From Eubacteriales bacterium (GTDB lineage: Bacteria > Bacillota > Clostridia > JANYKE01), in NCBI GenBank assembly GCA_025361685.1, contig JANYKE010000036.1, positions 1 through 7,497 on the forward strand: DNA of 7,497 nucleotides. The letters are read 5' to 3'. The position numbers and the translations under genes were made by a program. The notes beneath the pieces are model-generated. The model saw only the letters and a list, made by a program, of their open reading frames with translations. It was not told the DNA's origin and ran no database searches. This document shows, in pieces, positions 1 to 6,148 of the stretch (position 1 is the first letter of the stretch; each line of letters begins with the position of its first letter).

Positions 1-1277
1 CTGAGGATTTAGAATATTTTTATCCTACAAATGTGTTGGTTACTGCATATGATATTATATTTTTCTGGGTAGCTCGAATGATTTTTTCCGGCTATGAGCA
101 CATGGGACAACGACCATTTGAAAAAGTTTTTATTCACGGACTCGTTAGAGATGAACAGGGTAGGAAAATGAGCAAGTCACTTGGCAATGGAATTGACCCA
201 CTTGCGTTGATAGAAAAGTACGGAGCAGATGCATTGCGATTCGCAATGTCAATGGGAGTTTCGCCGGGGAATGATTTGAGATTTTCAGAGGAAAAAATCG
301 AATCGGCAAGAAATATAATCAATAAGATTTGGAATGCCGCAAGATTTGTTATGATACAGATAGACGATACAGATGATACTATTGATATTTCTTCAAATGA
401 GTTTAACAAAAAATTGTTAACGCTTGAGGACAAATGGATATTGAGTAGACTGAATGTTATCATTGGTGAAATCACTGACAATCTGGATAAATTTGAAATT
501 GGACTTGCGCTTCAAAAAGTATATGAATTTTTCCGTGAAGAGTTTTGTGATTGGTATATTGAAATTGTCAAACCAAGACTTTATGATAAGGACAATCCAA
601 CCGGAAGCATTGCAAGAACAGTTTTGACAATGGTCTTGTCGGAAAGTATGAAACTTTTTCATCCATTTATTCCATTTGTTACAGAAGAAATATATCTGGC
701 AATTAATGAAAATGAAAAAAGTATTATGATCAGCGAGTGGCCTATTTCTGATGAATCGCTAATTTTCTCTGAGGAAGAATCAAAAATGCGTTTAATCATG
801 AGTGCCATCAGGAGTATTCGAAATGCTCGCGCTGAAATAAATGTTCCACCTTCAATTAAATCAGAAATATTTTTTATATGCGCAGATGAAAATATAAAAT
901 TATCCCTCGAAGCCGGACGTTATTATTTGGAAAGATTGGCATTTGCAAGTACAATAAATATTTATATAAAAGGTGCAGCAGATGTTGTCATTCCGGATAA
1001 TACTGTATCTGCATTCGTTGACGGACTTGAAATATTTTTGCCTTTGGATCAACTTGTTGACATTGGAAAAGAAATTGAAAGATTGACTGAAGAACAAGAA
1101 AACTTGCAAAGCGAACTTGCTCGTGTAAACGGCAAACTGTCAAACACATCTTTTGTTGACCGTGCACCGGCTAAAGTTGTTGAGGAAGAACGCACAAAGC
1201 TCGAAAAGTATAAGGTAATGTTTGCAAGTGTAACAGAAAAACTTATACAGTTAAAACAAATTAAAAAAGGAGACTGA
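1..1277 (+). CDS. valS: Valyl-tRNA synthetase, C-terminal half (5' end outside window)
   Basis: Charges tRNA-Val with valine using ATP in the cytoplasm (class I aminoacyl-tRNA synthetase). The reading frame enters from the left edge; the first whole codon is at base 3 and about 424 residues are visible, roughly half of a typical ValRS. The HIGH motif and the editing domain must lie upstream. Seen in order: the conserved core strand DIIFFWVARMI (bases 51-83), the catalytic KMSKS loop (165-179) followed by LGNGIDP, the anticodon-binding helical domain beginning EDKWILSRL (about 426) with CDWYIEIVKPRLY and HPFIPFVTEEIY (660-695), and a charged C-terminal segment from about 1047 that looks like the ValRS tRNA-binding coiled coil. 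It ends at TGA 1275-1277. The GTG at 33 is an internal valine codon, not a start. A short acidic stretch IDDTDDTID (about 360-386) sits just before the anticodon domain and looks like a lineage-specific loop. Identification is very secure. Confidence 0.97.
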   Translation, partial: EDLEYFYPTNVLVTAYDIIFFWVARMIFSGYEHMGQRPFEKVFIHGLVRDEQGRKMSKSLGNGIDPLALIEKYGADALRFAMSMGVSPGNDLRFSEEKIESARNIINKIWNAARFVMIQIDDTDDTIDISSNEFNKKLLTLEDKWILSRLNVIIGEITDNLDKFEIGLALQKVYEFFREEFCDWYIEIVKPRLYDKDNPTGSIARTVLTMVLSESMKLFHPFIPFVTEEIYLAINENEKSIMISEWPISDESLIFSEEESKMRLIMSAIRSIRNARAEINVPPSIKSEIFFICADENIKLSLEAGRYYLERLAFASTINIYIKGAADVVIPDNTVSAFVDGLEIFLPLDQLVDIGKEIERLTEEQENLQSELARVNGKLSNTSFVDRAPAKVVEEERTKLEKYKVMFASVTEKLIQLKQIKKGD

Positions 1278-1279
1278 CT

Positions 1280-2716
1280 ATGAATAATAAAAATGTTTAT
1301 GTAAGCCCTTTGAATGAAAGATATGCAAGCGAGGAAATGAGAAATATATTTTCGCCTGACACCAAGTTCAAGCTATGGAGAGAACTGTGGATTGCGCTCG
1401 CCGAGTCTGAAAAAGAATTGGGAATTAAAATTACTGATGATCAAATACTGGAATTGAAAAAATTCAGAGATGATATTAATTATGAGGTGGCAGAGAAAAG
1501 GGAAGAAGAGGTTAGGCATGATGTTATGTCACATGTATACGCATATGCGCAGCAGTGTCCGACTGCCGCTCCAATAATTCATCTAGGTGCAACATCATGT
1601 TACGTTGGTGACAATACAGATATTATTGTAATGTATCGTGCATTAAAAGTTATACGCAGAAAGATTATTAATATTATTAATTCGCTCTCAAAGTTTGCAC
1701 TTGAGTATAAAGATTTGCCTACTCTTGGATTCACACATTATCAACCGGCACAGCTGGTTACCGTTGGCAAAAGAACGTGTCTTTGGATAAACGAATTGCT
1801 AATGGATCTTGAAGAAATCGAACATGTTTTGGCCAATACAAAGCTACTTGGTTCAAAAGGCACAACAGGAACACAGGCGAGTTTCCTTGAATTATTTGAA
1901 GGGAATCACGATAAGGTTAAAGAACTTGATAAATTAATTGTAAAGAAGATGGGATTTGAAAGTGCCGTTCCTGTATCGGGACAGACATATTCGCGTAAAT
2001 ACGATAGTATTGTGTTGAACACCTTAAGCCTCGTTGCACAGAGCGCATATAAATTTAGCAATGATATTAGATTGCTTCAAAATCTTAAAGAGGTGGAAGA
2101 ACCATTCGAAAAAAGTCAGATTGGTTCCTCGGCAATGGCATATAAGCGAAATCCAATGCGAACTGAGCGGATTTCATCTTTATCCAGATATGTTATTTCA
2201 ACTGCGATAAATCCTGCTATAACGGCTGCTACGCAATGGTTTGAACGCACATTGGATGACTCTGCAAATAGGCGAATCAGTGTGCCGGAATCATTTTTGG
2301 CAACTGATGCAATTCTTGATATTTATCTCAACGTTTCTCAGGGACTGGTTGTATATCCAAAACTGATTAATAGTCATATAATGAACGAACTCCCATTTAT
2401 GGCAACGGAAAATATTATGATGAACGCAGTAAAGCGCGGAGGAAACAGACAGGAATTGCATGAGAGGATTCGCGTTCACTCAATGGAATCTGCAAAGGTT
2501 GTTAAAGTCGAAGGCAAAGATAATGATTTATTAGAGCGAATTGCTTCAGACGATGTTTTTGGTTTAAATATGGATGAGTTGAATTTAATTTTAAAACCTG
2601 AACTATACGTCGGACGTGCGCCAGAGCAAGTTGTCGAATTTATTACTGAATTTGTTAATCCTATAATAGAATCCAATAAAGGAATAATGGGCGAGATTTC
2701 CGAACTAAAAGTTTAA
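1280..2716 (+). CDS. purB: Adenylosuccinate lyase
   Basis: Catalyses two beta-eliminations of fumarate in purine synthesis: SAICAR to AICAR, and adenylosuccinate to AMP. It belongs to the fumarase/aspartase superfamily, whose members are homotetramers with shared active sites. The 478-residue protein has the expected family length. Visible motifs: RHDVMSHV (residues 79-86), TSCYVGDN (105-112), GFTHYQPAQ with the presumed catalytic acid His153 (150-158), and the superfamily signature GSSAMAYKRN (282-291) carrying the catalytic serine loop (Ser283/284). The SSAM-YKRNPMR form resembles animal ADSL rather than the E. coli PurB type. The C-terminal ADSL domain appears complete to about residue 475. 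The ATG lies 2 bases after the valS stop. Its Shine-Dalgarno AAAAGGAGA (1265-1273) is inside the end of valS with a 6-base spacer, so valS and purB are probably cotranscribed. No purine riboswitch or PurR-like site is visible upstream. Confidence 0.96.
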   Translation: MNNKNVYVSPLNERYASEEMRNIFSPDTKFKLWRELWIALAESEKELGIKITDDQILELKKFRDDINYEVAEKREEEVRHDVMSHVYAYAQQCPTAAPIIHLGATSCYVGDNTDIIVMYRALKVIRRKIINIINSLSKFALEYKDLPTLGFTHYQPAQLVTVGKRTCLWINELLMDLEEIEHVLANTKLLGSKGTTGTQASFLELFEGNHDKVKELDKLIVKKMGFESAVPVSGQTYSRKYDSIVLNTLSLVAQSAYKFSNDIRLLQNLKEVEEPFEKSQIGSSAMAYKRNPMRTERISSLSRYVISTAINPAITAATQWFERTLDDSANRRISVPESFLATDAILDIYLNVSQGLVVYPKLINSHIMNELPFMATENIMMNAVKRGGNRQELHERIRVHSMESAKVVKVEGKDNDLLERIASDDVFGLNMDELNLILKPELYVGRAPEQVVEFITEFVNPIIESNKGIMGEISELKV

Positions 2717-2732
2717 AAAGAGTTGGTGCATT

Positions 2733-3968
2733 ATGAATGTTACAGGCATTATTGCCGAATATAATCCATTTCACAATGGGCATGCATATCAGATGTCTGA
2801 AATTAAAAGTGACAATAATACCGCAGTAATAGTGGTTATGAGTGGAAATTTTGTTCAGCGCGGTGAACCGGCAATTATTAATAAGTATGCCAGGGCAAAA
2901 GCTGCGATTGCAGGCGGAGCTGATTTAGTTATTGAGCTTCCGGTTATATATGCGCTAGGCCAAGCAGAATTATTTGCAAAGGGTGCAATCTCAATTTTAA
3001 ATAGCGTTGGCATTGTTGATGAAGTATGCTTTGGGTCAGAGTCCGGAAACATTGATGAACTCTTATTCTTGGCAGATTTTTTCAAGAATGATAGCAGACT
3101 TGATTTAATTATCAAGCAATATCTGGATGCAGGATATTCATATGGCGAAGCAAATTTCAAAGCAGCAAAAGATTTACTGCCAAATGTCGATCAAAAAATA
3201 TTTTCTTCAAATAATATTCTGGGCATTGAATATATCAAGGCATTACAAAAATACAACTCTCCGATTAAACCTATATGTTTAAAGCGAGAAGGAAATGATT
3301 ACAATGATAAAAAATTAAAAGGGAGACTTTCGAGCGCAACCTCAATCAGAGAAGCAATCAGTAAAAAGCAAATTTATAAGGATACACTGCCCAAATTTAT
3401 GTGCGATATTTTGAAGAGCGAATTTTGCGAAGGAAGAGGCCCGGTTCACTTTAAAAATTTTCAAGATATTATTCTCTGGACAATTCGTTCAAGTAACACC
3501 GTATCAAAAGGAAACAATATTCTTGCTAATATTTACGGCATGAACGAAGGTATTGAAAACAGGTTGCTTAAGGCGGCTGAAAAATCAGGTAATGCCGATA
3601 TGCTTGTTGAGTTGATAAAGAGCAGAAGGTATCCCGAATCAGTTGTGAAGAGGCTTCTTTTTCGAACTGTTCTTGGAATTACAAATGAAGATGTCCAAAG
3701 TGCAGAGAAATTATGCAATAATCCATCGTTTGTAAGAATACTTGATTTTAGCGAAACCGGCAAAAAACTTTTGTCAAAGATAAAGAAAAGTACAGATATT
3801 TGTGTTATAGTTAAAGCATCTGAAATAAAAAAGAGTAATGATAAAAATGTTATTCGGATTTCGGAGATTAATTCGCTATCGTCTGATTTGTATGTTCTCG
3901 GTTATCCTGCTGATGCATATAAGACCGGCGGGAGTGAATACTTATCAAATAATTATATTGATAAGTAA
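2733..3968 (+). CDS. tmcAL: tRNA(Met) cytidine acetate ligase (TmcAL/YlbM family)
   Basis: The family uses ATP and acetate to make acetyl-AMP and then N4-acetylcytidine at the wobble position (C34) of elongator tRNA-Met, which helps keep AUG decoding accurate. Length is 411 residues, close to Bacillus YlbM. The N-terminus GIIAEYNPFHNGH (residues 5-17) holds the nucleotidyltransferase HxGH motif (H14-N-G-H17), so the ATG at 2733 is the right start. Other family blocks are MSGNFVQRGEPAI (36-48), SNNILGIEYIKAL (159-171), the SSATSIREAI nucleotide-binding segment (200-209), and a basic C-terminal part with RRYPESVVKRLLFRTVLGI (298-316) that probably contacts tRNA. It starts 16 bases after purB with a weak Shine-Dalgarno (AAAGAG at 2717-2722, or GGTG at 2725-2728). 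The substrate is inferred from the family; older databases call it DUF795 or a generic nucleotidyltransferase. Confidence 0.93.
   Translation: MNVTGIIAEYNPFHNGHAYQMSEIKSDNNTAVIVVMSGNFVQRGEPAIINKYARAKAAIAGGADLVIELPVIYALGQAELFAKGAISILNSVGIVDEVCFGSESGNIDELLFLADFFKNDSRLDLIIKQYLDAGYSYGEANFKAAKDLLPNVDQKIFSSNNILGIEYIKALQKYNSPIKPICLKREGNDYNDKKLKGRLSSATSIREAISKKQIYKDTLPKFMCDILKSEFCEGRGPVHFKNFQDIILWTIRSSNTVSKGNNILANIYGMNEGIENRLLKAAEKSGNADMLVELIKSRRYPESVVKRLLFRTVLGITNEDVQSAEKLCNNPSFVRILDFSETGKKLLSKIKKSTDICVIVKASEIKKSNDKNVIRISEINSLSSDLYVLGYPADAYKTGGSEYLSNNYIDK
3939..3967 (+). repeat. AT-rich inverted repeat over the tmcAL stop codon
   Basis: TACTTATCAA (3939-3948) and TTGATAAGTA (3958-3967) are perfect 10-base inverted copies around a 9-base loop, and the right arm runs into the tmcAL TAA stop. 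A short run of T (3977-3981) follows about 9 bases after the stem. An intrinsic terminator needs a GC-rich stem directly followed by U residues, and this has neither, so it is at most a weak attenuator or mRNA 3'-end structure. It could also be chance in AT-rich DNA. Confidence 0.4.
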
Positions 3969-3981
3969 ACAAAGTATTTTT

Positions 3982-3988
3982 GAAAGGA
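3982..3988 (+). promoter_or_regulatory. Shine-Dalgarno site with long spacing before the carboxypeptidase gene
   Basis: GAAAGGA matches seven consecutive bases of the anti-Shine-Dalgarno complement (AGAAAGGAGG) but lies 13 bases before the ATG at 4002, more than the usual 5-9. There is no closer in-frame start: the TTG at 3994 is out of frame and is followed at once by TAA. The encoded signal peptide begins properly at MNRKK, so the ATG stands. The long spacer may lower translation. Confidence 0.6.
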
Positions 3989-4001
3989 CATCTGTTGTAA
4001 T

Positions 4002-5288
4002 ATGAATCGCAAAAAAATATGTCAGTCATTATTTACTGTTTTTGCAATTTTTATCTTTTCTGTATTAAGTTGCACATTACCATTGTTATCAGCGAGACCA
4101 ACTTATGCTCTTTCGGATGTTCAAAATTCTTCTGTGTCAAGCATCTTGTCAGGACAGTACATTACTGCAAACAATATTCCTGATAAGATTCGGGAAAAAA
4201 CAAATAATCTGACTTCTTTACTTAAGGGCAAGGCCGCTATTCTTATTGATGAGAAAACAGGAGATATTATTTTCCAGGTTAATCCTGAAAAGCATCTGCC
4301 GATTGCAAGTATCGTCAAGTTGATGACACTTAACATTGTTTTTGATGCAATTGACTCAGGACAAATAAGTCTTGATAATTTAGTTACAGTGTCAGCGAAT
4401 GCCGAAAAAACAGAGGGCTCACAAGTTTGGCTAAAAAAAGGCGAGCAATTTACAGTTGAGCAGCTTATTCAATCTATTGCAATTATATCTGCCAACGATT
4501 CTTGCGTTGCACTTGCTGAATTTATTGAAGGATCGCAAGAAGCATTTGTTGTAAAAATGAATGCAAAAGCACAGGCTTTCGGTATGAAAAACACTTTATT
4601 TTCTGATTGCACAGGATTGGATGACACCGGTTCATATTCTACAGCTTATGATGTTTCAATCATGGCAAGAGATTTAATAGTAAATCATCCGAAGGCTAGA
4701 GAATTTACTTCAATGCTGGAGCAGTCATTCAGGCCCGGAGGAATCGGTGAGATTAAAATGATCACCACCAATACAATGATGAAAGCCTATACAGGAATGT
4801 ATGGAATAAAAACAGGAACAACAACAAAGGCCGGCAATTGCTTGGTTGCCGGAGTAGAGAAAAACAATATGAATCTTATTTCTGTTGTGCTTGGATGCCC
4901 CATAAGTGCTGACAGATTCAGCGATAGTAAAAAAATCCTGGATTATGGGTTTGAATATTTTACTTCTGTCAAACTAGCCGATTCAAGTGTGCTGGTTGGA
5001 AACCTCAGCGTTAGAGGCTCATTAAGTTCTGACAATTCTTACACATATTCAAATGATAGACCTTTTGTGTCTCCTAAAGATACAGCAGCTTCAATTACTC
5101 AGGAAAATTCGTTTAGCTCATCGTTGCAAGCTCCGATTCCAGCTTCAACAAAAATAGGCGAAGCAGCATTTAAAGATAAAAGTGGCAATACTATTGCCAC
5201 GGTTGATCTTGTTACGACAAAAGATATTCCCAAAGCTTCATGGTTTGATATTATTTGGGCTTTAGTTGAAAGATGGGTGAGTTTTTAA
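4002..5288 (+). CDS. Secreted D-alanyl-D-alanine carboxypeptidase (DacA/DacF-type low-mass PBP, peptidase S11)
   Basis: Removes the terminal D-Ala from peptidoglycan pentapeptides outside the membrane, limiting cross-linking; a penicillin target. The 428-residue protein has a signal peptide (MNRKK, then a hydrophobic core, residues about 8-30) with a likely signal peptidase I site after TYA (Ala36). All three active-site motifs are present: SIVK (Ser103 to Lys106, nucleophile and base), SAN (163-165) and KTG (270-272). The motif order and the NTMMKAY...GIKTGTT context fit family S11. From about 323 to 411 there is a Ser/Thr-rich C-terminal beta domain of the PBP5_C kind (APIPASTKIGEA, LVTTKDIPKA). 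The last 15 residues, WFDIIWALVERWVSF, look like an amphipathic membrane-anchoring helix. VLSC at 21-24 resembles a poor lipobox, but I favour ordinary signal peptide cleavage. Which paralogue it is (dacA, dacB or dacF) cannot be settled, so no symbol is given. The stop TAA overlaps the next start. Confidence 0.94.
   Translation: MNRKKICQSLFTVFAIFIFSVLSCTLPLLSARPTYALSDVQNSSVSSILSGQYITANNIPDKIREKTNNLTSLLKGKAAILIDEKTGDIIFQVNPEKHLPIASIVKLMTLNIVFDAIDSGQISLDNLVTVSANAEKTEGSQVWLKKGEQFTVEQLIQSIAIISANDSCVALAEFIEGSQEAFVVKMNAKAQAFGMKNTLFSDCTGLDDTGSYSTAYDVSIMARDLIVNHPKAREFTSMLEQSFRPGGIGEIKMITTNTMMKAYTGMYGIKTGTTTKAGNCLVAGVEKNNMNLISVVLGCPISADRFSDSKKILDYGFEYFTSVKLADSSVLVGNLSVRGSLSSDNSYTYSNDRPFVSPKDTAASITQENSFSSSLQAPIPASTKIGEAAFKDKSGNTIATVDLVTTKDIPKASWFDIIWALVERWVSF
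4831..4852 (+). repeat. GC-rich inverted repeat inside the carboxypeptidase gene
   Basis: CCGGCAA (4831-4837) and TTGCCGG (4846-4852) are perfect 7-base inverted copies with an 8-base loop, just after the codons for the KTG active-site motif. The stem is more GC-rich than the surrounding coding sequence. It encodes the ordinary conserved stretch AGNCLVAG, so the structure may simply follow from codon choice. Confidence 0.35.
5182..5200 (+). repeat. Perfect 19-base palindrome inside the carboxypeptidase gene
   Basis: GTGGCAATA (5182-5190) and TATTGCCAC (5192-5200) are perfect 9-base inverted copies around a single central C. The palindrome lies in the codons for the PBP5_C segment SGNTIATV, about 90 bases before the amidase gene. 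It resembles an operator half-site pair in form, or an mRNA hairpin with a tight loop. No poly-T follows, so it is not a terminator. No regulator can be named. Confidence 0.4.
5276..5281 (+). promoter_or_regulatory. Shine-Dalgarno GGTGAG fixing the amidase start
   Basis: GGTGA (5276-5280) matches the 16S-complementary sequence AGGAGGTGA. It lies 6 bases before the ATG at 5288, an ideal spacing. It sits inside the last codons of the carboxypeptidase gene. The alternative ATG at 5273 would put this site inside its own coding region, so 5288 is preferred as the true start. Confidence 0.65.
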
Positions 5289-6106
5289 TGAGTAATAATC
5301 CAATTTTTGCCTTATGTCAAATGAAAGTTATTGACAATAAAAAGGCGAACATTCAGAAGGCTTTGGGCATGATTAATCAAGCCGCGGATTCAGGGGCGGC
5401 ACTTGCGATTTTGCCGGAAATATGGAATTGTTCATATTCAACATCACTTTTTGCCCAAAATGCTGAGCAGATTTCTGACTTTCAATTAGGCGAGAGCCTT
5501 TATTCGATATGTGATGTTGCCGCAAAGCGTGGGCTTTACATTGTTGCCGGTTCAATACCTGAGATTGCTGCTGAAGATGATGAAAAAATTTGCTACTATA
5601 ACACATCAGTTACATTTGATCCTACCGGAAAAATGATTGTAAAGTACAGAAAAAAACATCTTTTTAATATTGATATTAAAGACAAAATAACATTCAGAGA
5701 GTCAGATGTTCTTTCGGCAGGAAATGAGATTGTCACATTTGACAGTACATTTGGAAAAATTGGTGTCGCAATTTGTTTTGATATAAGGTTTCCCTCACAT
5801 TTTTCAAAAATGAGAGAAGCCGGTGCTGATATATTTGTTGTGCCCGGCAATTTTAATATGACAACAGGACCATTACATTGGGAACTTTTGCAAAGAGCAC
5901 GTGCCGTTGATAATCAAACTTTTGTTGTGACTTGTGCGGGTGCAAGGGATGAGGCCGCTTCATATGTCACATACTCAAATTCATCAGTTGTTAATCCATG
6001 GGGTGAAGTAATAGCAAATGCAGGAATTGGTGAAAAAGTTGAATTGTGTGAGATAGACACAAATATTTGCATTGATGCAAGAAGGCAAATTCCACTTTTT
6101 GAATAA
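5288..6106 (+). CDS. Carbon-nitrogen hydrolase, omega-amidase (Nit2-like)
   Basis: A nitrilase-superfamily amidase. Closest relatives by motif are the Nit2/omega-amidases, which hydrolyse 2-oxoglutaramate or 2-oxosuccinamate to 2-oxo acid plus ammonia, clearing by-products of glutamine or asparagine transamination. The 272-residue protein carries the complete catalytic set: Glu44 in LPEIWNC, Lys122 in YRKKHLF, Cys163 in AICFDIRFP and the second Glu199 in GPLHWELLQRARAVDNQ. That last block, plus FNMTTGP before it and VVNPWGEVIANAG after it, is characteristic of Nit2. An in-frame ATG at 5273 would add MGEFL, but the ATG at 5288 has a well-placed Shine-Dalgarno and shares its A with the carboxypeptidase stop (TAATG), typical of coupled translation. 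The protein stops at RRQIPLFE; Nit2 proteins normally go on for roughly ten residues with an RRxDLY-type tail, which is missing here. The substrate is inferred; related amidases acting on deaminated glutathione are the alternative. Confidence 0.88.
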   Translation: MSNNPIFALCQMKVIDNKKANIQKALGMINQAADSGAALAILPEIWNCSYSTSLFAQNAEQISDFQLGESLYSICDVAAKRGLYIVAGSIPEIAAEDDEKICYYNTSVTFDPTGKMIVKYRKKHLFNIDIKDKITFRESDVLSAGNEIVTFDSTFGKIGVAICFDIRFPSHFSKMREAGADIFVVPGNFNMTTGPLHWELLQRARAVDNQTFVVTCAGARDEAASYVTYSNSSVVNPWGEVIANAGIGEKVELCEIDTNICIDARRQIPLFE

Positions 6107-6134
6107 TTGCCAATCCAATATATTCATTTGCTGT

Positions 6135-6140
6135 GAGAGG
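6135..6140 (+). promoter_or_regulatory. Shine-Dalgarno GAGAGG fixing the GTG start of polA
   Basis: GAGAGG lies 8 bases before the GTG at 6149 and differs from GGAGG by one base in its core. An in-frame TGA at 6134-6136 rules out any start further upstream. The ATG at 6161 would be 20 bases from this site and would remove the KKI residues that precede the MLIDGNS motif, so GTG is preferred. The rest of the 42-base gap (6107-6134) shows no clear promoter or terminator. Confidence 0.65.
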
Positions 6141-6148
6141 TATTTTTA

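Noticed and set aside
134..662. Minus-strand open frames opposite valS
   Set aside because: They lie opposite a well-conserved synthetase frame, have no recognisable domains and no supporting Shine-Dalgarno context; they are shadows of valS codon use.
1540..1549. 10-base palindrome CGCATATGCG in purB
   Set aside because: It encodes the Tyr-Ala-Tyr-Ala codons of a normal PurB segment, and a 10-base palindrome is expected by chance in a window this size.
2855..3160. 101-codon minus-strand frame inside tmcAL
   Set aside because: It is fully covered by a confidently identified gene on the other strand and its translation is a low-information Ser/Ala/Pro-rich sequence with no family resemblance.
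4062..4075. Lipobox-like VLSC in the carboxypeptidase signal peptide
   Set aside because: Leu at -2 and Ser at -1 make a poor lipobox, and a standard signal peptidase I site (TYA) follows; S11 enzymes are usually anchored by the C-terminal amphipathic helix, which is present.
5273..5287. Upstream ATG for the amidase (adds MGEFL)
   Set aside because: The Shine-Dalgarno GGTGAG would lie within the gene, there is no good ribosome site before 5273, and the homologous N-terminus starts near NNPIFALCQM.
6067..6080. Short palindrome TTGCAT-TG-ATGCAA near the amidase 3' end
   Set aside because: Only six base pairs with a two-base centre inside coding sequence and no T-run after it; consistent with chance.
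6084..6111. GGCAA/TTGCC pair around the amidase stop as a terminator
   Set aside because: Only a five-base stem with an 18-base loop and no T-tract directly after it.
6096..6124. Possible sigma-A promoter before polA (TATATT at 6119-6124)
   Set aside because: The -10-like hexamer is common in AT-rich DNA and no good -35 box lies 16-18 bases upstream (TTGAAT at 6099 gives only a 14-base spacer).
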